Source: Ramicandelaber brevisporus (Eukaryota; Kickxellomycota; Ramicandelaberales; Ramicandelaberaceae). From it: 51,162 nt of DNA. Positions 1 through 8,930 of this stretch are shown here, piece after piece. Under the pieces are notes generated by a model that saw only the letters and a program-made list of their open reading frames with translations, had not been told where the DNA came from and searched no databases. Location: the NCBI GenBank assembly GCA_025201865.1, contig MU602795.1, positions 1 through 51,162 on the forward strand, written 5' to 3'. How positions within the stretch are numbered: the stretch's first letter is position 1; every line of letters begins with the position of its first letter. Position numbers and translations under genes: made by a program.

Positions 1-656
1 GCTTTTACTGCTGGTCATCTTTGCAGATCAAAGTGGTGCTGTTGTTATTTTTGTTTTTGTTCTTTGAAATGTCGGTTTAGTTTTGATGTAAAAAGGAGCA
101 GCATTCAATTCTCATTGATGAAAATATAATGGCTAGATTGGGAGTGACGTGTGTCCTAGAACATTTCCACCACCACCCGCCATGCAATATGCTGTTCTCG
201 ATAATGAACTTCTCGATTGAGCTGCTAGAAGTGGATGAATGGCACACGGAATGAATACCATCGCGCGTAGCTTTTCAGTATCTCTATTCAACAAAGTGTG
301 GTGGCAGGTGCGGCGCACTTCGTACTGGTGATCCACACAACTTGTTAATATATCGCACCAGTCAAGTTGATCAAGGTGGCAACATTTAACCAGTCACTCT
401 TTTCAGTTTGAGTTCAAGTACTGGCTGCAAAGAACGACGCACATCGACACACCGAGAACTTACTTCAGCACAGGTGAGCTTCTCACTTATATCACTCTCT
501 CCACATTCTTCCTTCGTGTGCACTCACTTTCGTTTCTGCTGACACACACACACACACACACACGCACACATACGCACTTCTGCTCACTTTCCAACAACTC
601 TGTGTTTGATTATTATTACTCCACAAAGAGGTGCAACCCTGGCCCATATTCTACAG
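1..656. other. Intergenic, upstream of Cys-rich secreted gene
   Basis: No open frame here looks like a protein. The stretch holds the 5' flank of the secreted-protein gene that begins at 657, including a CA-dinucleotide run at about 541-563 and a C/T-rich leader. I see no clear TATA box and no partial gene entering from the left edge. Confidence 0.5.
541..563. repeat. (CA)n microsatellite
   Basis: Uninterrupted AC dinucleotides followed by degenerate CA/CG steps, in the probable 5' leader about 95 bases before the ATG at 657. Confidence 0.85.
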
Positions 657-1709
657 ATGAAGGCACTCATTCTCTTCCTCTTTGCATTGCCGCTGCTTTG
701 CACACTGGTATCTGGTAAAGATTGTACCACAAAGTATTACATCAACTATGACAGGCGTGAGCTGGAAGTTCCACTTGGCAGCTGCAAGTATGATTGTGAA
801 AAAGATGCACACTACATTGGAAAAGAAGTAAAGTGCGACGACGGCAAGTGTGTTATCGATGGCGATTCTTCTTCCAATAGTATGACCACGTGTATCAATA
901 TTGGCAATTATTGCAAGCAAAAGAAGGGAATCTGGTACCTGCACGGATTTAATCTATTATATTGTGGTAAAAAATTATCAGATACAATTTACGTTAACTA
1001 CCAAACTCCAGCTAATGGTAGATTTCCTGCAGAGTTGAAGACATGTGAAATTAATCATCCATACAAGAAGGGCTTCAAATCATTTATAGTGGAGAGTGAG
1101 AAGGATGCTGGATTTGTGTGTAAAGATGACCTATCAAAAAGGGACAATAGACTCAAGTGCGAAATTGCTACAGACCAGAAGACCCATGACATGTGTGATG
1201 ATATCGATACGCGCTGCAAAGAGTACAAAGGCAAAGCAAAGGATGGTGATGGCAAGAACTGGTGTAGTCCAGCTCAAATACCAACCCCGCCGCCAAATGT
1301 CCATCCACCAACGACTGTACGACATATCGATTATAATGGTGGAGGCTTTGAGTATATCGATTGTGATCTAAAATCAGAAACATCAGTAACAGAAATCATC
1401 AATGATAATCCCGGCTGGGACTGTCGTGTCTATAAGGCGGGAAATCTACTATATTTATGGGCAGTTGGATGTCTTTCCAAAGCAAATACACGCGTTGAGT
1501 GCTCTGAGCTGAGAAAGAGTTGCGAGCATTTCGGTGGAAGTTCAAGCACACAGAGAAGCTACAAATGCGATCCTCGATTCGTGGACTACAGCAAATTATG
1601 CTGCTATAAACTTTGGTGGGATACCGCTTCGAGCGGATATAAGCGAATCAGTCATGGGGCGTGTAGTTGTCCCAATTGCAAAACGTGCGACTGTGACAAG
1701 GGCTGTTAA
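657..1709 (+). CDS. Secreted cysteine-rich protein with three internal repeats
   Basis: A 350-residue protein; the start at 657 puts a clean signal peptide first (MKALILFLFALPLLCTLVSG), while the frame upstream of it is not signal-like. I recognise no family. The mature part appears to be three diverged repeats of about 85 residues: roughly 26-102, 109-202 and 220-303. Each opens with a hydrophobic-x-(N/D)-Y strand (INY, VNY, IDY) and continues with regularly spaced cysteines ending in a C-x5-C-x(n)-C pattern. A Pro-rich linker (about 205-217) precedes repeat 3. The last 45 residues carry a dense cluster CxCxxCxxCxCxxxC, reminiscent of metal-thiolate clusters. Secretion is inferred from the signal peptide and lack of other membrane segments. 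Function is unknown; an effector-like or cell-wall role is only a guess. Confidence 0.85.
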   Translation: MKALILFLFALPLLCTLVSGKDCTTKYYINYDRRELEVPLGSCKYDCEKDAHYIGKEVKCDDGKCVIDGDSSSNSMTTCINIGNYCKQKKGIWYLHGFNLLYCGKKLSDTIYVNYQTPANGRFPAELKTCEINHPYKKGFKSFIVESEKDAGFVCKDDLSKRDNRLKCEIATDQKTHDMCDDIDTRCKEYKGKAKDGDGKNWCSPAQIPTPPPNVHPPTTVRHIDYNGGGFEYIDCDLKSETSVTEIINDNPGWDCRVYKAGNLLYLWAVGCLSKANTRVECSELRKSCEHFGGSSSTQRSYKCDPRFVDYSKLCCYKLWWDTASSGYKRISHGACSCPNCKTCDCDKGC

Positions 1710-1824
1710 GTCTGAATTCATTTGTTTTCTTTTGTTTATCCATACTTATCTGCTTATTTTAACTTCTATTTGGTGGGCCATCACTCTAAGAAAGTGGGGT
1801 TAATTTTACAATAGAACTGATGTT

Positions 1825-1846
1825 TCTCAAAGCGTACGCTTTGAGA
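1825..1846. promoter_or_regulatory. Perfect 22-bp palindrome upstream of ERH
   Basis: The half-site TCTCAAAGCGT is followed at once by its exact reverse complement, with no spacer. It lies 150-172 bases before the ERH start codon, between two genes on the same strand. A binding site for a dimeric transcription factor is possible; function is unproven. Confidence 0.45.
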
Positions 1847-1996
1847 GTCGATGTTGGTCGAATTTGATTCATTTTTTGTTCACTCTCGCAAACAAACCGC
1901 AACTCGTACTTTTCTCTTCTCATTATTTTTTCTTTCTTCAGTCTCCAGCTTTCTGTTGCTGATTTACTTTCTTTGTTTTACAGTCGCTAGCACACG

Positions 1997-2314
1997 ATGA
2001 CCGACCACACTATTCTGCTGATCCAGAAGAACAACAACCCCAACTCGCGCACTTATAGCGAGCACCGTGTTGTTTCTGAGGCTCTCGAGCACATCATCGC
2101 GCTGTTCGAGCAGCGACTAAAGACTCTCCATCCGCACTCGGAGCATATTAATTACCACATTGATGAACTCAACATGTTTATCGACAACCACCACGAGCTC
2201 GTCGCGCTGACCCTCGATAACAGCGTCAAGGCGTACGTTCCACGCGACCGTGCCTGGCTCAAGGTGAAGATTAATGAGCATTTGACCAAGCAAGCACGCG
2301 CTGGAAAGAATTAA
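1997..2314 (+). CDS. ERH: Enhancer of rudimentary homolog (ERH)
   Basis: 105 residues, almost the same length as animal ERH (104). The diagnostic pattern is present throughout: N-terminal HTILLIQ, RTYSEH, the HINYHIDELNMFID segment matching the ITYDISQLFDFID region, and the C-terminal YVPRDRAWLKVKI strand. ERH is a small nuclear homodimer. In fission yeast Erh1 pairs with the YTH protein Mmi1 to remove meiotic transcripts, and in animals it associates with splicing and m6A-writer factors. It is absent from budding yeast, so its presence points to a lineage that keeps this RNA pathway. A good 3' splice-like sequence (tttgttttacag, ending 1983) lies just before the ATG, with a CTGAT branch-like element, suggesting a 5'UTR intron from about 1906. 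The gene converges on DPM1. Confidence 0.93.
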   Translation: MTDHTILLIQKNNNPNSRTYSEHRVVSEALEHIIALFEQRLKTLHPHSEHINYHIDELNMFIDNHHELVALTLDNSVKAYVPRDRAWLKVKINEHLTKQARAGKN

Positions 2315-2362
2315 ACAACAATCATTAGTTTTAATCTGATCTCTAACTTAAAAGGAGCGCTA

Positions 2363-2406
2363 TTGTTGTTGTTGTTGTTGTTGCTGTTGTTGTTATTGTT
2401 GTTGTT
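2363..2406. repeat. (GTT)n trinucleotide run
   Basis: Imperfect GTT/TTG repeats in the 3' region between the convergent ERH and DPM1 genes; non-coding on both strands. Confidence 0.8.
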
Positions 2407-2526
2407 TTTCTTTGGTTTAAAAGAGAATGAAAAAGAAAGCGGAATGAGAAGTTAAGCTAAGCTAAACTAAGAAGGTGGAGAGTTTTTTTGGATCGAGACG
2501 GGTAGAAGAGAAGAAAAATGAAGAAC

Positions 2527-3327
<801 letters not shown>

Positions 3328-3509
3328 TTAACGGGAGAAGGAGTCGACACAGTGACAATACCAACCAACACTACCAAGAATAGGCACACAAGAATTCTAC
3401 AACATCCACGTCAATCCACATAGCAACTCTAGGTATAACTCAGATACTGAGTATTAAGAACAGTATTGAAAAGACAGATAAGACACTAGATGATACTTAT
3501 CAAGAGTAA

Positions 3510-4120
3510 TCATGGCTCAGCACCGCCACCTCCTCCGCCTCCATTACCACCATCGCCACCGCCGCTGCCACTGCCACTGCCACTGCCAGTATCATTGCCA
3601 CCGCCAGTATCACCTACACCACTACCGCCGCTGTCATCCTTTGGCTTGCAGGTTTCCTCGCACTTGAAGCCCTTAAATTCTTTCACAAGGTCATCTGGGC
3701 AAGATGTCGTAACAGCATCAAAGAAACGCGCTATCAACTTATAGCCAATAACCTGGTCTTTCTGCTCGGCATTCTTGAAGTCATCGAAAACCTTCTTTGC
3801 AGTATCCGCCTTGCCCTCTACAAAGAGACCTACAAACGTTTCCTGGATCTTGTCCCAATCGAGTTTACCTGAGTCGTCAATAAGCTCTAAAGCCTTGAAA
3901 ATACACTTGATACCATCGTCACAAGATGGTGTGCAGCCCATATCGAATTTCAAACAATCTTTTAGAACCTCAGCTGCGATAGAGTCTATCTTATGTCATC
4001 GAGGCATTGAGTCTTGGTTTCTTGAGTAGCTGCATCGTCACCACCACCATCAGCAGCAGCAACGGTTGTAAAAGATACAGTACAAGCCAGAACGAACAAC
4101 CCAAGCGTGGATACCTTCAT
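3510..4120 (-). CDS. Small secreted Cys-containing protein, frame interrupted
   Basis: Two adjoining minus-strand frames look like one gene. The first part (from ATG at 4120) gives a signal peptide, MKVSTLGLFVLACTVSFTTVA, and an acidic start, then meets a stop at 3986-3988. The second frame is open from about 3995 and encodes 147+ residues with cysteines in DMGCTPSCDDGIKC, an alpha-helical middle, a KCEETC pair and a Gly/Ser-rich tail of about 40 residues. The frames meet within 3989-3998. Either a one-base indel (assembly error or pseudogene) or an intron explains it: a donor-like GTATCT at 4078 and an AG at 3990 would remove 89 bases and restore phase, but neither splice site is strong. No family recognised. 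It is probably secreted, if intact. Confidence 0.6.
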
Positions 4121-4621
4121 TGACAAGATTGAAGTAAAGAAAATTAAAATGAGAATGAGAATGAAAATGAAAGTGGAGAATAAAGTTGTACAATAGAGAA
4201 GAGAAAAGAAGAGATGGAGCATATATCGGAGTAGAGAAGAGGTGGGGTGTGCTGTTCAGACCGAAATCACTGTCAAAATACAAACTGCCATATGCATTGT
4301 GCTGTCCTTATCTTCAAATCATTCATCCCAGTCAAGCAGATCACATTGACTGACTTCAGCCAACCAGCCAGGTTGTGCATCCCACCTTCACTGCTGCAGT
4401 GTTTGCATCGATGAACTGACGAAAACACCATCTCCTGACTCATGAATCAAATACTCACTCAAGATTGCCTTGGTGCTTGCTGACACACTGCTCGCCAGCG
4501 GTGTGCTCTCTCTCTCTATCCAAATTGTCTAGTGAGTGGTTTTCTTCACCATGCCAACCTCTCCCTTCATCTGCTGCCGGTGTGAGAACCAGCCCCGCTC
4601 TTTACTTGTTTATGTGTATGC
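4121..4621. other. Intergenic region
   Basis: Promoter side of the small secreted gene (starts 4120, minus) and 3' flank of the DUF1766 gene (ends 4622, minus). A-rich next to 4120-4200, with short CT runs near 4508. No gene seen. Confidence 0.5.
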
Positions 4622-5695
4622 CTATTGAGTCCCATACATCAGCCTGACGAGCTTGATGTAGTACAGAATGACGAGCCGAATGTTGGAATGCTGCCAGAGG
4701 ATGCCGTCCCCGTCCTTGAACCACTCTCGGTGCTTTATGCTGCAATTGCACGGGGACTGCACTCTGCCAAACGATTCGTCCGACAGATGGATGTGGATCA
4801 ACGACTCCACAAGACTGGCCATTGGAGTTGGAGTGGCAGATATATATTGATGCTGCAATGCGGAGGGCTGTTCGGGGAACACTCCGAGCAGATCTATGGG
4901 CATTCCGCATTTCCTCGACCACTGGCTCATGCGCTTTCGCACATTGACAGCTCTGCCAATTTTGTAGCCTACATGAGCGGTCTGAGAGGTACACATGCCA
5001 TAGCTGGCGGCAATGTTTGGAGCAGCCACTCTTTCTCTCGGAGTGCTGACAACACCGGCTGACAGTTGCTCGAGCAAGCCGCGGATCATCTCACGGATGC
5101 TAGTGTCGGTCCTGCGTTGGTAGCAGTATATGAATCCCGGAGCATCGGAAGCAGAGGCCGGCGTTGTGATCTTCTTCACCAGTTTGGACCATGTTTTCAT
5201 TGACAAGGATGGATCAACATACACCTCAGCCAGCAACCGGTTGTTGACCAAATCGAGAATCTCATCCTCGGGGTGGTAGTACACAAAGTTGTGGAGGAAT
5301 TGATTGCGCTCTGCCCGCTTTGTATCAGACGAGACTTGTGCTGGTTCAGAGGTGCTCGACAGGCTCTGCTTCTCGTGCTGGCGGCAGTACCACTTCGTTT
5401 CAGTGCTGCCATAGCTGTTCTTCTGATGCTTGCATCTCTCACGCTCTCCAGTGACTCCACTGCACTGCACCTTTCTCGCCATTCTGGCTAGCGAAAGCAT
5501 GAAAGAAGCAGAGCCATGCGAGATACAAGTCGAGTGTGGCGAAGAAGTCAACGTGGAGAGCGATTCGACAGTGGATGAGGAGGCAGTTTCCTTGTGCTGC
5601 GCTGGAGCAGGATTGCTTGCGTAGTGCTTTGCCTTGATTGCACAGACCATGGTGCTGCTCTCGTGACTGTAGATGGTGTACGTACGTTTACTCAT
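4622..5695 (-). CDS. DUF1766 / T5orf172 GIY-YIG-fold protein
   Basis: 357 residues. The C-terminal half matches the fungal DUF1766/T5orf172 family (S. pombe Mug113-like), a branch of the GIY-YIG nuclease fold. Features: GFIYCYQ near residue 185 (the GIY-like strand), YKIGRAVNVRKRMSQW near 242 (YKIG...R pattern), a Glu in ASLVESLIHIHL near 295 (candidate metal-binding residue), and CNCSIKHREWF near 323. Around residues 75-110 is a Cys/His block, QCSG-T-x4-RC...YCRQH, probably a small zinc site, which often accompanies this domain in fungi. The first 60 residues are low-complexity, so a start at a later Met is possible. Function in the family is essentially unknown; nuclease activity is not established. 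Confidence 0.8.
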   Translation of the reverse strand: MSKRTYTIYSHESSTMVCAIKAKHYASNPAPAQHKETASSSTVESLSTLTSSPHSTCISHGSASFMLSLARMARKVQCSGVTGERERCKHQKNSYGSTETKWYCRQHEKQSLSSTSEPAQVSSDTKRAERNQFLHNFVYYHPEDEILDLVNNRLLAEVYVDPSLSMKTWSKLVKKITTPASASDAPGFIYCYQRRTDTSIREMIRGLLEQLSAGVVSTPRERVAAPNIAASYGMCTSQTAHVGYKIGRAVNVRKRMSQWSRKCGMPIDLLGVFPEQPSALQHQYISATPTPMASLVESLIHIHLSDESFGRVQSPCNCSIKHREWFKDGDGILWQHSNIRLVILYYIKLVRLMYGTQ

Positions 5696-6216
5696 GGTTC
5701 TTTATGGTGCGCGAGATGACGAAACAGCAAGACGACGAAACAGCGAGACTATGAGACTGCGAGATGGCGAGATGAGGTCGCAAAGGGGAGATGAGGAGAT
5801 CAGGAGAAATGCAGAAAAAGGAACGGCATGCGCAGCTCGACTGTCAGTTACTCCACAATAGACCGACAATGAGGGTCTCGGTAGAGCGCATGTATGTGCT
5901 CTTCAGCATATCTATATCTTTCGTAAAGCAGCTGCAGTGCATTCTGACAATGAGGAATGTGTGCTCACTCTGAGTAGTTGCTATTTATCAGAATATTAAA
6001 AAGGAAACTGGAGGTTTGAATGAAAGCATGAATTGAGGTTTGAGCTAACAGCAGCATATCTGGAAGAGGGCATGTTTTGAATTCGATCCAATCTGTAAGT
6101 AAGGACGCCGCCTAGGATTGTGTATGATATGGTTAAGTGCTCTGATCTGAACTAAGTTGGAAGGAACTACAAACAGATTTGAATGATAGTGGAACTCTTA
6201 ATGAAGTAAAGTAGAT
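5696..6216. other. Intergenic region
   Basis: 5' flank of the DUF1766 gene and 3' flank of the glutathionyl-hydroquinone reductase gene. Contains an imperfect tandem stretch (5715-5790) built on gacgaaacagc and gagatg units. No gene seen. Confidence 0.5.
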
Positions 6217-7098
6217 TTAGATCGATGGCGTGGCTGCAAAGTTAGGGCCACTTCCAAGTGGGATAAGTGGCACTTTGTTCATCTTGGGCAGTTCAAAGAA
6301 CGACTTCTTGATGATATCAAAATTGAACGCCTCTCCAGCGCTGGAGGTCTGGTAGATCTTATGAGCCCAGCGCAAGATGGTCGGATAGTCGTGCTGAATA
6401 GTCTTCAGGTTGAGCTTCAGCGTGATGACCATGGCGATATCAAAGAAGAGAATCCATGGAAGCACGTGTACATCGGCCTCGGTAAGCTGGGAACCAGCCA
6501 GATACTGCTGGTTGGCTAGAATTGCCTCGAGACGGTCAAGAACGGCAAACACTTTGAGTGCCTTTTCTTCGTACTTTTCTTGAGAATCGGCCCAGCCGGC
6601 ATTGAAGACACCGTTGCAAAGATCACCCTCCGTCAGCGAGTTAATCTCGTCAATCTCTGCACGAAGAGCGGATGGATACAGGTCCAGGTCGCGGTGCTTG
6701 CCGGCAGGCAGCAAGTCGTCGAACGCTGTATTGAATATACGGATAATCTCGTTCGATTCATTGCTGACAGCTTTGCCAAGCTTCTTGTCCCACAACAATG
6801 GCACTGACAGGCGACCTTTGTAGTCGGGATCAGACTTGAGATAGACTTCACGCAAGCTAGAGGCGCTGTTGACGAGGTCAGGATACTCCTCAGTGAACAA
6901 CCAGCCGGTTTCAGAAGTCCACTTGTAATGGACTTGGGAAACGGAGACGATGCTGTCGAGCCCCTTGAGCTTGAGAGCAACCACTGCACGGGTGGCAAAC
7001 GGGCAGCCATAGCTGCTGTACAGATGGTAGCGGCCAGCTTCTGGTGTGAAGATGGAGCCAGCGTCGTTGCTGATTGTGTGAGTGAAGGAAGTAGCCAT
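6217..7098 (-). CDS. ECM4: Glutathionyl-hydroquinone reductase (Xi-class GST, ECM4/GTO type)
   Basis: 293 residues. Family members use a cysteine to reduce glutathionyl-hydroquinones, and also have omega-like thioltransferase activity. The N-terminal thioredoxin-like domain carries GRYHLYSSYGCPFATRA; Cys32 is the expected catalytic residue (usual motif CPWAHR, here CPFATR, a mild deviation). The segment RLSVPLLWDKKLGKAVSNES is the cis-Pro and SNES glutathione-contact region typical of the class. The C-terminal all-helical domain has LYP..LR.EI, NGVFNAGWA, and LTEADVHVLPWI, corresponding to the family's N-x-GVY-x-AGFA and LTEADIRLF motifs. It is shorter than yeast Ecm4 (about 370). Cytosolic, with no targeting signal visible. 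Confidence 0.93.
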   Translation of the reverse strand: MATSFTHTISNDAGSIFTPEAGRYHLYSSYGCPFATRAVVALKLKGLDSIVSVSQVHYKWTSETGWLFTEEYPDLVNSASSLREVYLKSDPDYKGRLSVPLLWDKKLGKAVSNESNEIIRIFNTAFDDLLPAGKHRDLDLYPSALRAEIDEINSLTEGDLCNGVFNAGWADSQEKYEEKALKVFAVLDRLEAILANQQYLAGSQLTEADVHVLPWILFFDIAMVITLKLNLKTIQHDYPTILRWAHKIYQTSSAGEAFNFDIIKKSFFELPKMNKVPLIPLGSGPNFAATPSI

Positions 7099-7610
7099 TG
7101 TGTATGATCTGTGTTAGAATGGGGGTGAAAGGTGATGTTTAGATGAATGCTATTGATCACTTTCATGTTGTAGAGAATGCTCAAGTAACTTGGTGCGCTT
7201 TAATACTGCGCATGATGGAGAGCGGAGCCGCATATCTGTCATTTTGTGTCCACTTGGATGACAAACCCAGTCGTGCCAAACTTTCGCGTCCGCAGATTGT
7301 GGTTTGTCAACACCTGTCCTACTCTTCAACAATAATACCAAGGAGCACATCGTTAGTATCCCCCGCCTCTTGTCTAAATTGTGTTTAGGTCCATCTTATT
7401 AAGCACAGAAAAGAAGAGTCAATACTGTTGAAGCGGCGCATATTTCTTTCTATTTTTACTTTACAGCGGCAACATTCAGACTGGATGCAGTTGTAAGACG
7501 ATCCAGCAATATATTGCCCACATCATTTGATCGCTCGTCTCCCTGCCAAGCTCCTCCGCTTTCTTTTTCTTTATAAGAATCAAATACAAATCACTTGACA
7601 TACCAACCCT
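7099..7610. other. Divergent promoter region
   Basis: Lies between the reductase gene (minus, start 7098) and the small secreted gene (plus, start 7611). Each presumably takes its promoter from here. Apart from the TATA-like element at 7571 I see no other defined element. Confidence 0.5.
7571..7577 (+). promoter_or_regulatory. TATA-like box
   Basis: TTATAAG, 40 bases before the ATG at 7611. If used, the 5'UTR would be very short. Confidence 0.35.
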
Positions 7611-7841
7611 ATGAAGGCAACGATCGTTACAATGGTTATGTTGTTGATGTTATCTGTGGTAGTAATGTCACAACCCGGCCAGAAAGGAGACAAGTGCGCT
7701 GTTGACGAGAACTGTTCACGCCAGTTCATCTGTTACCGTGGAGTGTGCAGCATCGGTCTGCAAGACGGTGAGTCCTGCAAAACAAATATCGATTGTGCAT
7801 CAGGATGCTGCGCTGGCGGAGTGTGCTCACCTAAACCTTAA
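7611..7841 (+). CDS. Small secreted cysteine-rich peptide (76 aa)
   Basis: 76 residues: a signal peptide of about 20 residues (MKATIVTMVMLLMLSVVVMS) and a mature part with nine cysteines. The mature part looks like two tandem half-modules: GDKC-x5-C-x5-C-x4-C and GESC-x5-C-x3-CC-x4-C, each beginning after a Gly-(D/E) step and ending (R/G)GVCS. The layout resembles EB-like, colipase-like or dickkopf-like Cys folds found in many small secreted proteins. That is a shape comparison, not a family call. Nine cysteines leave one unpaired unless the protein dimerises or the free one is buried. Function unknown. Confidence 0.8.
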   Translation: MKATIVTMVMLLMLSVVVMSQPGQKGDKCAVDENCSRQFICYRGVCSIGLQDGESCKTNIDCASGCCAGGVCSPKP

Positions 7842-8021
7842 CTCTAGCATTCAGTTTCTTTTAATCATTATTTGTTTTGTTTGCTTTGTTTGCTTTGTTT
7901 GTGACCGCGTCTCACAACTCGTGTCTCATTTTGCCCTCTTTGCATCTACATCAGAGTCATCTTGTTTTTTCTTTCTTTTCTTTCTTCTTTTTGAAACATC
8001 TACTCCAGAAACCCATAACAG

Positions 8022-8714
8022 ATGGCCTGGCGTTGCTCCGGTTCAACACACGCAGAGCTCGTAGCCAACTTGTGCTCTGCCAAGATTATCACATCCGACA
8101 CTGTCCGTCGCACTATGCTTGCTGTCGATCGCGGCCACTTTTGTTCCGGCCGTGGTAGCCACGCATACGTCGACGCTCCTCAGAGCATTTCTTTTGGCGC
8201 AACCATTTCTGCCCCGCATGTCCACGCGTACGCTCTAGAATACCTCAAAGACTTTTTGGTACCTGGTGCACGCGCGCTGGATGTGGGCAGCGGTAGCGGG
8301 TATCTGACTGCGTGCTTTGCGACAATGACAGGACCCACTTCTCACGTGGTTGGGATTGACCACATTCCTGAACTCGTGGAGCAGAGTCGCAAGAATATAG
8401 AAAAGTCCAACAAGGATTTGTTTGTGCCAGAGGGAAGACTGAAGTTGGTAGTCGGCGACGGACGTAAAGGATGGCCAGAAGGCGGGCCATACGATGCGAT
8501 TCATGTGGGAGCGGCGTGTCCTGGACGTCCGACAGCGCTGATTGAGCAGCTGAATACACCGGGAAGACTGGTGAGTCCTGTAGGAATGAGAGATGGCGTG
8601 CAGTACATGATGCAGTATGATAAGGATAAAAGTGGAAAAGTTACAGAAAAGGAATTGTTTGGAGTCATTTACATCCCACTTTGTGACAAGGCTGAACAGC
8701 TCTCACACTATTAA
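8022..8714 (+). CDS. PCMT1: Protein-L-isoaspartate(D-aspartate) O-methyltransferase
   Basis: 230 residues, close to human PCMT1 (227). The enzyme methylates isoaspartyl residues in aged proteins with S-adenosylmethionine so they can revert to aspartate. Visible: the N-terminal substrate-side helices with VRRTMLAVDRGHF, the DAPQSISFGATISAPHVHA segment (family core YxDxPQxIGxxxTISAPHMHA), SAM motif I LDVGSGSGYLTA at about residue 85, the acidic residue of VVGIDHI, VVGDGRKGWPEGGPYDAIHVGAA, and the C-terminal VIYIPL strand. Cytosolic. An AG just before the ATG (cccataacag) looks like a splice acceptor, so a short upstream exon or 5'UTR intron is possible. It converges on the OTU gene, about 216 bases away. 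Confidence 0.96.
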   Translation: MAWRCSGSTHAELVANLCSAKIITSDTVRRTMLAVDRGHFCSGRGSHAYVDAPQSISFGATISAPHVHAYALEYLKDFLVPGARALDVGSGSGYLTACFATMTGPTSHVVGIDHIPELVEQSRKNIEKSNKDLFVPEGRLKLVVGDGRKGWPEGGPYDAIHVGAACPGRPTALIEQLNTPGRLVSPVGMRDGVQYMMQYDKDKSGKVTEKELFGVIYIPLCDKAEQLSHY

Positions 8715-8930
8715 AAGAAGAAACAAAAGCCATCTTTAATTGACAACACACTGCTTTGTATTCTTTTTGTACTCTGTTCTCGCATTCTATTCTCACATTC
8801 GTTCTCCATTTTTCGTTTTCCGTTCTCTTCCACTCTCATTTTATTATTATTACTGTAACTTTATGTTTAGTCACATAGTTAGGGTGGCTTTAAAGATTGG
8901 ATTCATTTTTTTGTTTGTTACGTTTACGTT

